The notes beneath the pieces were generated by a model. The model made no database searches. It was not told the origin of the DNA and saw only the letters and a list, made by a program, of their open reading frames with translations. From assembly GCA_045635785.1 (NCBI GenBank), contig JAZTWJ010000063.1, positions 1-27,929 of the forward strand: a DNA stretch of 27,929 nucleotides. The letters are read 5' to 3'. Made by a program: the position numbers and the translations under genes. This DNA comes from Flemingiibacterium sp045635785. Lineage in GTDB: Bacteria; Bacillota; Clostridia; Oscillospirales; CAG-272. This document shows positions 7,481-14,999 of this stretch, in pieces (the first letter of the stretch is position 1; the number at the start of each line of letters is the position of its first letter).

Positions 7481-9814
7481 ATGATTACAAAAATTATCAA
7501 ACGAGACGGACGTGAGGTACCATTCAGCATAGAAAAAATTGCCAACGCAATCTTCAAAGCAGCGGAGGCTGTTGGCGGCCGTGATTACAGCACCGCCATG
7601 GATCTTGCCTGCCAAGTCGCGAACGAGCTTGAAGCCAAGGTCGTCGGCGAGCAGGGCGTTCCCACCGTGGAGCAGATCCAGGATACGGTGGAGCGTGTGC
7701 TGGTCAACAGAGGTCATGCCCGTACTGCTAAGGAATTCATTCTCTACCGTGCCGAGCGTACCCGTATTCGCGAGATGAACACCAAGCTGATGAAAACCTA
7801 TGAGGATCTGACCTTCAAATCCGCAAAGGATTCCAACATCAAGCGCGAAAATGCAAACATCAACGGCGATACTGCGATGGGCACCATGCTCAAATACGGT
7901 TCCGAGGGCGCAAAGCAGTTCTATGAGATGTATGTGCTTGACCCCGTCCATGCCAAAGCGCACAGAGAAGGCGACATTCACATTCATGACCTTGACTTTC
8001 TGACGCTGACCACCACCTGCTGTCAGATTGATATTCTCAAGCTGTTTGAAAGCGGATTCTCCACCGGTCACGGCTTCCTTCGCACGCCCAATGACATTGC
8101 AAGCTATTCCGCTCTTGCATGTATTGCCATCCAATCCAACCAGAACGATCAGCACGGCGGTCAGTCCATCCCCAACTTTGAATACGGCATGGCTCCCGGC
8201 GTTGCAAAAACCTATAAAAAGAATTACAGAAAGAATCTCACCAAGGCGCTGGAGCTTTTGGCAAACGACGAGAGCGCTGCCGAAGCTGCGGATGCATTGA
8301 TCGCAGATATCGCGCTGACCCCCACGCTTTCCGATGATCCCGCTTTCCAAGAGGCGATGAAAAAGGCGCTGGTTGAGAAATATGGCGCGGAAAACGGAGC
8401 GCGCATTCTCGCCTTCGCCCGCAAATATGCTCTTGCGGAAACCGAGCGCGCCACCTATCAGGCGATGGAAGCGCTGATCCACAATCTCAACACCATGCAC
8501 TCCCGTGCCGGCGCACAGATCCCGTTCAGCTCGCTGAACTACGGTCTTGACACCTCTGCGGAGGGCAGACTTGTGATGAGATCCATCCTGCTCGCCACCG
8601 ATGCAGGCCTTGGCAACGGCGAAACGCCCATCTTCCCCATCCAGATATTCAAGGTCAAGGAGGGCATCAACTACAATCCCGGCGATCCCAACTATGACTT
8701 GTTCAAGCTGGCTTGCAAGGTTTCGGCAAAGCGCCTGTTCCCCAACTTCTCGTTCATCGACGCGCCCTACAATCTCAAGTATTACAAGCCCGGTCATCCC
8801 GAGACCGAGGTGGCATACATGGGCTGCCGTACCCGTGTCATCGGCAACACCTTCGATCCTACAAACGAGATCGTCAACGGTCGCGGTAACCTCAGCTTCA
8901 CCTCCATCAACCTGCCTCGCATTGCGATCAATGCAAAGGGCAATGTGGAGTGGTTCTTTGAGGAGCTTGACAGAAAGATCGCCGTTGTGTTCGATCAGCT
9001 GCTGGACCGTTTCAAGATCCAGGGCGACAAAACCGTTCGCAACTATCCCTTCCTTATGGGGCAGGGCATCTGGTTCGGCTCGGAAAAGCTGGGCATTGAT
9101 GACAAGGTTGGCGAGGTTTTGAAGCACGGCACCCTTACCATTGGCTTCATCGGTCTTGCGGAGTGCCTGAAGGCATTGATCGGCAAGCATCACGGCGAAT
9201 CTGCCGATGCGCAGAATCTCGGTCTTGAAATCATCGGCTTCATGCGCCGTCGCGCAGACGAAATGAGCCGCAAGCATGGTCTGAACTTCACCGTCATCGG
9301 AACGCCCGCCGAAGGCTTGTCGGGACGCTTTATCCGCATAGACAAGGAAAAGTTTGGCACCATCGAAGGCGTAACCGACCGCGAATATTACACAAACTCC
9401 TTCCATATTCCCGTCCATTACGGAATCTCCGCTGCGGATAAGATCAAGTTAGAGGCTCCCTATCATGCGCTGACCAACGCAGGTCATATTACGTATGTGG
9501 AATTGGACGGCGATCCGATGGAAAATCTGGATGCTTTTGAGGCAGTTATCCGCTGCATGAAGGAATCGGGTGTGGGCTATGGCTCCATTAACCATCCCGT
9601 TGACCGCGATCCGGTCTGCGGCTATACGGGCATCATCGGCAACGAGTGCCCCTGCTGCCACCGCACAGAAGCGGACGGAAAGGGCAGATTCGAGCGCATC
9701 CGCCGCATCACCGGCTATCTTGTAGGCACATTGGACAGCTTCAACGACGCGAAGCGCGCCGAGGTTGATGACCGTGTGACACACTCCACCATGAGCCAAC
9801 TCGAAACTCTGTAA
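7481..9814 (+). CDS. nrdD: Anaerobic ribonucleoside-triphosphate reductase (class III)
   Basis: This 777-residue glycyl-radical enzyme reduces ribonucleoside triphosphates to dNTPs under anaerobic conditions. An ATP-cone allosteric domain occupies about residues 1-95 (ITKIIKRDGREVPFS). The active-site loop has Cys449 in YMGCRTRV. The C-terminal glycyl radical site is Gly745 in R-I-T-G-Y (742-746). A zinc site precedes it, with Cys713 in DPVCGYTG and Cys723, Cys725 and Cys726 in ECPCC. One of the four canonical zinc cysteines is not in its usual place. Length is normal for ATP-cone-bearing NrdD. GAGGAG (7469-7474) lies 6 bases before the ATG. The activating radical-SAM protein NrdG, usually adjacent, is not in this window. 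Regulation by NrdR is predicted from three boxes at 7272-7409. Confidence 0.97.
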   Translation: MITKIIKRDGREVPFSIEKIANAIFKAAEAVGGRDYSTAMDLACQVANELEAKVVGEQGVPTVEQIQDTVERVLVNRGHARTAKEFILYRAERTRIREMNTKLMKTYEDLTFKSAKDSNIKRENANINGDTAMGTMLKYGSEGAKQFYEMYVLDPVHAKAHREGDIHIHDLDFLTLTTTCCQIDILKLFESGFSTGHGFLRTPNDIASYSALACIAIQSNQNDQHGGQSIPNFEYGMAPGVAKTYKKNYRKNLTKALELLANDESAAEAADALIADIALTPTLSDDPAFQEAMKKALVEKYGAENGARILAFARKYALAETERATYQAMEALIHNLNTMHSRAGAQIPFSSLNYGLDTSAEGRLVMRSILLATDAGLGNGETPIFPIQIFKVKEGINYNPGDPNYDLFKLACKVSAKRLFPNFSFIDAPYNLKYYKPGHPETEVAYMGCRTRVIGNTFDPTNEIVNGRGNLSFTSINLPRIAINAKGNVEWFFEELDRKIAVVFDQLLDRFKIQGDKTVRNYPFLMGQGIWFGSEKLGIDDKVGEVLKHGTLTIGFIGLAECLKALIGKHHGESADAQNLGLEIIGFMRRRADEMSRKHGLNFTVIGTPAEGLSGRFIRIDKEKFGTIEGVTDREYYTNSFHIPVHYGISAADKIKLEAPYHALTNAGHITYVELDGDPMENLDAFEAVIRCMKESGVGYGSINHPVDRDPVCGYTGIIGNECPCCHRTEADGKGRFERIRRITGYLVGTLDSFNDAKRAEVDDRVTHSTMSQLETL

Positions 9815-9819
9815 AAAAA

Positions 9820-9858
9820 ACAGCGCACCGCGATGCTTCGCGGTGCGCTGTTCGATTA
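9820..9858 (+). terminator. Terminator after nrdD
   Basis: A perfect 13-bp GC-rich stem (9820-9832 with 9839-9851) with a 6-base loop. A run of eight A lies on its left, giving a U-run for minus-strand transcripts, and TTCGATTATT lies on its right. It can act in both directions. Confidence 0.85.
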
Positions 9859-9871
9859 TTGCTTATAGAAA

Positions 9872-9920
9872 ATAAAAAACAAATCCGAACCAGTTTCGAT
9901 TTACGAAATAGTTCGGATTT
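9872..9920 (-). terminator. Terminator of the minus-strand tRNA unit
   Basis: A 10-bp stem (9881-9890 with 9911-9920) encloses an inner TTTCG/CGAAA hairpin. On the minus strand it is followed by a T-rich run (the plus-strand A-run at 9875-9879). It lies just past the tRNA-Glu 3' end. Confidence 0.82.
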
Positions 9921-9925
9921 ATTAT

Positions 9926-10000
9926 TGGTGACCCGTACGGGAATCGAACCCATGTTACAGCCGTGAAAGGGCCGTGTCTTAACCGCTTGACCAACGGGCC
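9926..10000 (-). tRNA. tRNA-Glu (anticodon TTC)
   Basis: The minus strand folds as a cloverleaf: acceptor GGCCCGT with ACGGGTC, anticodon loop CTTTCAC with TTC at 9965-9967, and a T-arm with GGTTCGATTCC. CCA is encoded (9926-9928). It lies downstream of tRNA-Met in the same unit. Confidence 0.95.
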
Positions 10001-10024
10001 TCATCCCAACCGATTGGCTGAGAT

Positions 10025-10102
10025 TGGTAGCGGAGATTGGATTTGAACCCATGACCTACCGGGTATGAACCGGTTGCTCTGGACCAGCTGAGCTACTCCG
10101 CC
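10025..10102 (-). tRNA. tRNA-Met, elongator (anticodon CAT)
   Basis: Cloverleaf on the minus strand with acceptor GGCGGAG/CTCCGCT, including a G1-U72 pair that is common in elongator tRNA-Met. The anticodon loop is TTCATAC with CAT at 10065-10067, and CCA is encoded (10025-10027). The anticodon stem lacks the initiator's three consecutive G-C pairs. The T-stem has one G51-A63 mismatch. An Ile2 (lysidine) identity is possible but less likely. Confidence 0.9.
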
Positions 10103-10140
10103 ATCTATCTGCGTTGTGGTTTGAACCACGATGCCTACAT

Positions 10141-10169
10141 ATTATATCACAACAAAATCTGTTTGTCAA
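10141..10169 (-). promoter_or_regulatory. Perfect-consensus promoter of the tRNA-Met/tRNA-Glu unit
   Basis: Read on the minus strand: TTGACA (10169-10164), a 17-base spacer and TATAAT (10146-10141). It lies about 39 bases before the tRNA-Met 5' end. A small GTGGTT/AACCAC hairpin (10116-10129) sits in the leader. Confidence 0.92.
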
Positions 10170-10224
10170 TAGGTTTTGCAAAAAAAATTATAATTATTGT
10201 ATTGTGTCAAATAAAAATTGCATA

Positions 10225-10253
10225 TTGAATTTTTCATGGGAATATGCTACAAT
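10225..10253 (+). promoter_or_regulatory. Promoter of the phosphopantetheinyl transferase gene
   Basis: TTGAAT at 10225-10230, a 17-base spacer, and TACAAT at 10248-10253 preceded by TGC (extended -10). It is divergent from the tRNA promoter. Confidence 0.75.
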
Positions 10254-10299
10254 GATACTAGGATGATTACGCATCAAAAAACGAGAGAAAGAGAATCAA

Positions 10300-10938
10300 A
10301 TGCAAATGAAAAAGCAAGCATCGGCGGTTGTTTTTCTGGCAGAGGACCTTCCGCAGCTGTCTACAGATGAAAAAATCCGCATATGTGCGGCAGAATACTG
10401 TCGGAGAGCAAGATTGCCTTATCATGCGGAAAAGTTTGCCGTTGCGCGTGAAAAACGGGGAAAACCGTATTTTCCCATGCTTCCGGAACTGCCGTTTTCG
10501 GTGAGCCATAGCGGCAGTCGCTTTGCGGTGGCGTTTTCTTCTGTGCCCATCGGCATGGATCTGCAGTATTGCGATCTTCGTCGCAGTACGGATGCCGATA
10601 AAAACGTCGCGCGTCTTTGCAAAATCGCCGCGCGATTTTTTCCCGCAGAGGAGTCCGCGTATGTTGCCGCCGATCCGCAGAGGCGTTTCTTTCTGCTATG
10701 GACCGCTCGGGAAAGCCGCGTGAAATTATCCGGCAGCGGAATTGACGGAACTTTCTCCACCTTTGGAATTTTGCCCGCAAATGCGGATCTGCTCGAGCAG
10801 GGCGATGCGCTTTTGTGGCAGGCGGAAGGCTTGCATTATACGGCGCAAATGCTTGAAGGCTACGCGCTCTGCATTTGCACAGAATGCCCCTGCCCTATGG
10901 AAATTGTACCGTTTTCGCTGAAAAACAGCACCTTGTGA
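10300..10938 (+). CDS. 4'-phosphopantetheinyl transferase, Sfp type
   Basis: This 212-residue enzyme transfers phosphopantetheine from CoA to a serine of carrier proteins. Family motifs are KPYF (55-58), FSVSHSG (66-72), GMDLQ (85-89) with metal-binding Asp87, RFFPAEE (112-118) and WTARESRVKLSG (134-145) with Glu138 and Lys142. The usual acidic residue two after the Asp is Gln89, and the usual Lys before Glu138 is Arg137, so the metal site is slightly atypical. No carrier protein, NRPS or PKS gene is adjacent; it may be the general activator of fatty-acid ACP. The ribosome binding site (AGAAAGAG) is weak, and an alternative ATG lies two codons downstream at 10306. It has its own promoter and terminator. 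Confidence 0.87.
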   Translation: MQMKKQASAVVFLAEDLPQLSTDEKIRICAAEYCRRARLPYHAEKFAVAREKRGKPYFPMLPELPFSVSHSGSRFAVAFSSVPIGMDLQYCDLRRSTDADKNVARLCKIAARFFPAEESAYVAADPQRRFFLLWTARESRVKLSGSGIDGTFSTFGILPANADLLEQGDALLWQAEGLHYTAQMLEGYALCICTECPCPMEIVPFSLKNSTL

Positions 10939-10969
10939 AGCCTAAGATGCGGCTTTCAAGGTGCTGTTT
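10923..10969. terminator. Bidirectional terminator between the PPTase gene and uxaA
   Basis: A long hairpin: AAACAGCACCTTG at its base pairs with CAAGGTGCTGTTT, with an inner GAAGCC/GGCTTT stem. It has T-rich tails on both strands. It contains the stop codon of the plus-strand gene and lies just past the uxaA stop on the minus strand. Confidence 0.85.
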
Positions 10970-10982
10970 CGTTCCATATCCG

Positions 10983-12386
10983 TTACAAGGTCACGCCGTT
11001 TTTGAACAGCGCGATGTCATAGTATCCGAGTCGCTCACCGACCGTTTGCTTGCCTTCGGCGCAAGCGAGACAGACCGCGTAAAGCTCATCCGCCAGCGCA
11101 GACATGGGAATATCATCAAGCAACCGTCCCGCATTGAAGTCGATCCAATGCGGCTTTTGTTCTGCAAGCGCGGAATTGGTGGAGAGCTTGAGAGTGGGAA
11201 CGGGTGCCGAAAGCGGCGTACCGCGTCCCGTGGTGAACAGAATCAGATGGGCACCCGATGCGGCTAGTCCTGTGACTGCCACCAGATCGTTTCCGGGACC
11301 ATCCACCATGAAAAGTCCGCCCGATGCGGGCTTTTCTCCGAAATCCAGCGCGCCGCAGACGGGCACGTGGCCGCCCTTTTGCACACAGCCGAGAGATTTC
11401 TCCTCCAGCGTGGTGATGCCGCCCTTCACATTGCCGGGCGAGGGATTATCCGCAATGCCTTCGCCGTGGGAGATGAAATATTGGCGGAATCGCTGGATGA
11501 TCGCCGATACATCGTCGAAAACCTTCTTATTGGTACAGCGGGTGAGCAGAATCTCCTCCGCGCCAAAAACCTCGGGAATCTCCGTCATCAGCACGGTGGA
11601 GCCGTCGTTTGCGAATTTTTCCGCGCATACACCCACCAAAGGATTGGCGGTGATGCCGCTGTAGCCGTCGCTGCCGCCGCATTTCACGCCGATGCGAAGC
11701 TTTGCAAGCGGCACATCCGTGCGAACATCTCCTGCCATCATCTGTGCAAGCTCGCGCAGGATCGTCATGCCGTCGGCAATTTCGTCGCGGCAATCCTGTA
11801 AATTCAGAAAACGCACCCGCTCGTGGTCATATTCTTCTCCAAGAACGGATTTTAGGCTGTCCAAGTGATTTTCCTCACAGCCGAGTCCAAGCACCAGAAC
11901 GCCGCCCGCATTGGGATGGCGAATGAGTCCGCACAGCGTTTTTTGCGTGGTACGCAGATCATCGCCAAGCTGGGAGCAACCGAATTGATGGATCAGCGCA
12001 CGGGCGGTGATAGAAGTTTCCGCTTCGATTTTTGCCGCTAAAGCCTTTGCCGCGCAGTTGGCGCATCCCACAGTGGGAATGATCCACAGCTCGTTGCGAA
12101 TGCCCACATCGCCGTTTTTACGCAGATAGCCCTTGAAGGTTTTACCCGCATCAACGATGAGACGGGAGGCATCCTTTGTGGGATGATATGCCCAAACGCC
12201 CAGCCCCGAAAGGGCGGAGGTCAGATTGTGGGTATGCACATGCTCGCCCGCCTTGATGTCGGCGGTGGCATAACCGATGGGGAAGCCGTATTTGATGATC
12301 GCCTCGCCGTTTTCAATATCCTTTGCGGCATATTTATGACCGGTGGCGGTGTTGATCTCCACATTGTCAGAAGGATGGATCTTCAT
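10983..12386 (-). CDS. uxaA: Altronate dehydratase
   Basis: This 467-residue enzyme dehydrates D-altronate to 2-keto-3-deoxygluconate in galacturonate breakdown. The small SAF domain is N-terminal (about 1-70, with GHKYAAKDI, HVHTHNL). The catalytic UxaA/GarD-type domain follows, with GYLRKNGDVGIRN (86-98), HQFGCSQLGDD (133-143), LGLGCEEN (166-173) and KCGGSDGYSGITANP (235-249). Length is close to the family's usual size of just under 500. The ATG overlaps the uxaB stop by 4 bases (ATGA), so translation is coupled. It is the distal gene of a two-gene operon. Other pathway genes (uxaC, kdgK, kdgA, transporters, regulator) are not in this window. Confidence 0.93.
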   Translation of the reverse strand: MKIHPSDNVEINTATGHKYAAKDIENGEAIIKYGFPIGYATADIKAGEHVHTHNLTSALSGLGVWAYHPTKDASRLIVDAGKTFKGYLRKNGDVGIRNELWIIPTVGCANCAAKALAAKIEAETSITARALIHQFGCSQLGDDLRTTQKTLCGLIRHPNAGGVLVLGLGCEENHLDSLKSVLGEEYDHERVRFLNLQDCRDEIADGMTILRELAQMMAGDVRTDVPLAKLRIGVKCGGSDGYSGITANPLVGVCAEKFANDGSTVLMTEIPEVFGAEEILLTRCTNKKVFDDVSAIIQRFRQYFISHGEGIADNPSPGNVKGGITTLEEKSLGCVQKGGHVPVCGALDFGEKPASGGLFMVDGPGNDLVAVTGLAASGAHLILFTTGRGTPLSAPVPTLKLSTNSALAEQKPHWIDFNAGRLLDDIPMSALADELYAVCLACAEGKQTVGERLGYYDIALFKNGVTL

Positions 12387-13645
12387 GCGAGAACCTCCGC
12401 AAGCGCCGACAGATCACAGCCCCAAAGTGCTTTGTCTGCGAGAATCTCCTGCATGGAACTCTCGCGGATGCAGGCAATTTTTTCGGGAGCATCGTTAGGC
12501 TCGCCGTTTTTATAAAGCTCGATCAGCTTCGCAAAGGAGAAAACAAGCTGCTTCGGATATACGCCGAACTTTTCCTTATAAGCGAGTATGGACGGAAGCA
12601 CGCGCACGCGGAATTTATCCAGCGAATTGAGGGCGATATTCCGACAGAGGTGACGAATGTAAGGATTTTCAAAGCGGCGGAGCACATCCTCTGCATACGC
12701 CTTCGCCTCGGCGGGATCATGGTCGAGCGATGCAAGGATCTCTGCAAGACAGGCTTCCAGATGGGAGCGGATCTCCTTTGTTTTCATGCAGTCTCCCACC
12801 GTTTCCACGGAACATAGCAGCGCATAGGGGATCATGGACGTATGCGCGCCGTTGAGGATGCGTACCTTCAGCGTGCGATAGACGGAAAGATCGGGAACCC
12901 ATTTGATGTTCGCGCCTGACGCGAGGAAGGGAAGTCTGTCATCCGCCTCGCCTTCGATGACAAAGAGGTGGAAATATTCGCCCGTGTTGACAAGCGTGTC
13001 TTCATAAGGAAGTTCCAGCGGATCTTCCTCGGCAAGCTTGCCGGAGATGATACTATCCACCAGCGTGTTGCGGAAGGAACAGCGCTCGCTAACAAACGTG
13101 CGGAAAGCTTCGCCAAGCGCCCAATCGTCCGCATAGCGCAGTACAAGCTCCCGCAGTGTTTTTCCGTTGGCTTCGATGAGCTCGCAGGGAAGGATCAGCA
13201 TGCCGCCAAGACCTGCGGTGAAGCGGCGGTGCAGCAGCTTTGCAAGCAAAGCGGGATAGCCGATCGGCGCATCAAAGGTGCAGGCGGTATATGCGATGCC
13301 CGATTCGGTGGTGTTGGATACGATCACCTCGGTGTCGGGATTTTCCGCCAGTGCGAGGAAGGCGTCATGCTCTGCTGTTGCATGGATGCTTCCCGCAATG
13401 CAGTCGATGCGGGTGATCTCGCTGCTTTCGCCGTCGCGCGCCGCATGGGTGTACATGAAATTTTGCGCGGAAAGGGGATCGACGCCGCTTGAATGGGTGC
13501 GGATGATCATCACGTCTCCGCAGAGAACGCCTGCGTCGTTTGCATGCTGAAGCATGCGCTCAATGAATCCGCGCAGAAATACGCCGCCGCCAAACTGCAA
13601 GAATTTGATGGGACGCTGTGGTTTTGCAAATTCGGTAATTTTCAT
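12383..13645 (-). CDS. uxaB: Tagaturonate reductase (altronate oxidoreductase)
   Basis: This 420-residue NAD-dependent polyol dehydrogenase-family enzyme reduces D-tagaturonate to D-altronate, the step before UxaA. The N-terminal nucleotide-binding fold shows FLQFGGGVFLRGF (15-27). The family's catalytic signature is K260-V-R-I-L-N265-G-A-H268. Length is somewhat short against the roughly 480 of the E. coli enzyme. I choose the ATG at 13645 because a GGTG lies 8 bases upstream. The earlier in-frame ATG at 13657 has no space for a ribosome site, since it directly abuts a 20-bp palindrome. A mannitol dehydrogenase-like substrate is an alternative, but coupling with uxaA supports UxaB. Transcribed from the promoter at 13734-13762. 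Confidence 0.92.
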   Translation of the reverse strand: MKITEFAKPQRPIKFLQFGGGVFLRGFIERMLQHANDAGVLCGDVMIIRTHSSGVDPLSAQNFMYTHAARDGESSEITRIDCIAGSIHATAEHDAFLALAENPDTEVIVSNTTESGIAYTACTFDAPIGYPALLAKLLHRRFTAGLGGMLILPCELIEANGKTLRELVLRYADDWALGEAFRTFVSERCSFRNTLVDSIISGKLAEEDPLELPYEDTLVNTGEYFHLFVIEGEADDRLPFLASGANIKWVPDLSVYRTLKVRILNGAHTSMIPYALLCSVETVGDCMKTKEIRSHLEACLAEILASLDHDPAEAKAYAEDVLRRFENPYIRHLCRNIALNSLDKFRVRVLPSILAYKEKFGVYPKQLVFSFAKLIELYKNGEPNDAPEKIACIRESSMQEILADKALWGCDLSALAEVLA

Positions 13646-13657
13646 TTTAATCACCAT

Positions 13658-13677
13658 GCCTTCGCGCGCGCGAAGGC
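13658..13677. promoter_or_regulatory. 20-bp perfect palindrome at the uxaB start
   Basis: A self-complementary 20-mer with a CG-alternating core (CGCGCGCG), flanked by GCCTT and AAGGC, lies between the uxaBA promoter and the uxaB start codon. In the mRNA it would form a very stable hairpin over the initiation region. In DNA it could be an operator. No function can be assigned. Confidence 0.6.
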
Positions 13678-13733
13678 TTCCTTATATCAAAATTTTTGGG
13701 AGCTGTTTGCCTAAGTTGTATGGATGTGAATTC

Positions 13734-13762
13734 ATTATACCACGGCAAACAGAAAAATGCAA
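13734..13762 (-). promoter_or_regulatory. Promoter of uxaBA
   Basis: On the minus strand: TTGCAT (13762-13757), a 17-base spacer and TATAAT (13739-13734). It leaves a leader of about 80 bases that contains the palindrome at 13658-13677. Confidence 0.8.
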
Positions 13763-13779
13763 TACAAATGCTCCGATTT

Positions 13780-14205
13780 TTACCAGCCGGCAAGCGGTTT
13801 CTGACATTCATACATGGATTTTTCTTTGACAAAAACGTGCTCGGTCGTTCCCCAAAAAGCGTAGTGCGTGCGGAAATACAGGACATCCTCCGTATTTTTT
13901 GTCACAATGACACAGACGGGAAACAGCGGAATGTTCCGCGAATAAATGCCCGCGCTGACATAGCGGATGGCATCTTTGTCCGCATCCGTCAGCGCAAGCT
14001 TCGGCTCCGATGCGTTGAAAATCGGCGGACACAGAGTGAGTGCGCTGATCAGCACAAGCTCCGCCGCAAGCAGAATGACGGACAAAAGCACCGCCATCCG
14101 TCGGCGTGATGGCTTGCGCCCGAGCAAAACAAATAATAGTAGCGGCGGCATCAAAATGCCAAGGATCTGTACGGCGGTGAAAACTGTGCGAAGTGCGAGC
14201 TCCAT
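13780..14205 (-). CDS. Small membrane protein of unknown function
   Basis: I do not recognise this 141-residue protein. Two membrane helices are visible at about residues 6-28 and 36-58, joined by a short basic loop (GRKPSRRR) that should be cytoplasmic. The roughly 80-residue C-terminal region would be outside; it has two cysteines (Cys97 and Cys133). The start is well supported: AAAGGAGG lies 7 bases before the ATG at 14205. Its stop is just upstream of the uxaBA promoter and no terminator separates them, so some read-through into uxaBA is possible. No link to hexuronate use can be shown. Confidence 0.72.
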   Translation of the reverse strand: MELALRTVFTAVQILGILMPPLLLFVLLGRKPSRRRMAVLLSVILLAAELVLISALTLCPPIFNASEPKLALTDADKDAIRYVSAGIYSRNIPLFPVCVIVTKNTEDVLYFRTHYAFWGTTEHVFVKEKSMYECQKPLAGW

Positions 14206-14364
14206 ATATGTTTGCCTCCTTTGTTACATGGCTCATAGAATAAGACGAAACGATTTGTAAAATGTTCCATGAAAAATTGCCGTTTTAGCTCTCTTGCGAT
14301 GGCAGCCGCATGGAACGCGGCGCGAAGGATTTGCATATACTGCCGTGAAGGAGTGATGCGAACA

Positions 14365-14925
14365 ATGCCTGAAATCAGGGAATACAACAGAGCACGGGCG
14401 GTGGAATATGCACGCAGATGGGCATTTGCACGCAATCCGCTGTTTTACGACTTTACCGGCGAGGGCGGCAACTGCACCAATTTTGTCTCCCAATGCCTGC
14501 TTGCGGGATGCTGTCAGATGAATTTTACCCCCACCTTCGGATGGTATTACATCAATTCCGCCGAGCGCACCGCCGCATGGACGGGTGTGGAGTTTTTTCG
14601 CAATTTTCTCGTTAACAATCAAACGGGGGTCGGGGATACGCTCGGTCCCTTTGGACGTGAGGTGCCATCGGGCAGAATCTTGCCGGGGGATGTGATCCAG
14701 CTGGGGCGCGAGGAGGGGGATTTTTATCACACCCTGCTTGTGACCGGCTTTTCGCCGCGCGGATATTTGGTGGCGGCGCAGAGCGACAACGCATTCAACC
14801 GTCCCCTTGCCACCTATAGCTACAATCGCATTCGCTTTTTGCATGTCGAGGGCTATCGCTCGGATGCGCGGATGGTGGGGGCTTGCTATGAAAAACTGCT
14901 TTCCGGTGAGGACATCGGTATTTAA
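14365..14925 (+). CDS. Putative amidase domain protein (Amidase_6 family)
   Basis: This roughly 186-residue protein has the Amidase_6 signature: an N-terminal helix with Y..ARAVEYARRWAF, then GGNCTNFVSQCLLAG (35-49) with candidate nucleophile Cys37, a PGDVIQL strand (107-113) and a HTLLVTG strand with candidate His122. The fold is papain/NlpC-like and such domains are thought to act on amide or peptide bonds; the substrate is unknown. No signal peptide is seen. In-frame ATGs exist at 14269, 14356 and 14365. AAGGAG (14348-14353) is 2 bases from 14356 and 11 from 14365, so the exact start is uncertain. I prefer 14365 because the family begins at the Y..R..AV helix. Confidence 0.78.
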   Translation: MPEIREYNRARAVEYARRWAFARNPLFYDFTGEGGNCTNFVSQCLLAGCCQMNFTPTFGWYYINSAERTAAWTGVEFFRNFLVNNQTGVGDTLGPFGREVPSGRILPGDVIQLGREEGDFYHTLLVTGFSPRGYLVAAQSDNAFNRPLATYSYNRIRFLHVEGYRSDARMVGACYEKLLSGEDIGI

Positions 14926-14954
14926 GGTGCCTGAGACGAAACGCATAAAAGGAT

Positions 14955-14991
14955 GCACTCCAAAAGATCGAACCTTTTGGAGTGCGTTTTT
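14955..14991 (+). terminator. Terminator between the amidase gene and mrp
   Basis: A perfect 12-bp stem (14955-14966 with 14974-14985) with a 7-base loop, followed by GTTTTTGC. It lies between convergent genes and may also serve the minus-strand mrp gene. Confidence 0.9.
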
Positions 14992-14999
14992 GCATAGTG

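Noticed and set aside
7388..9418. A 676-codon open frame on the minus strand opposite nrdD
   Set aside because: It is a mirror of a highly conserved coding gene with strong codon bias; it has no ribosome site and no recognisable domain.
14233..14958. A 241-codon minus-strand frame opposite the amidase gene
   Set aside because: The plus strand encodes a recognisable Amidase_6 motif with a ribosome site; the minus frame has neither.
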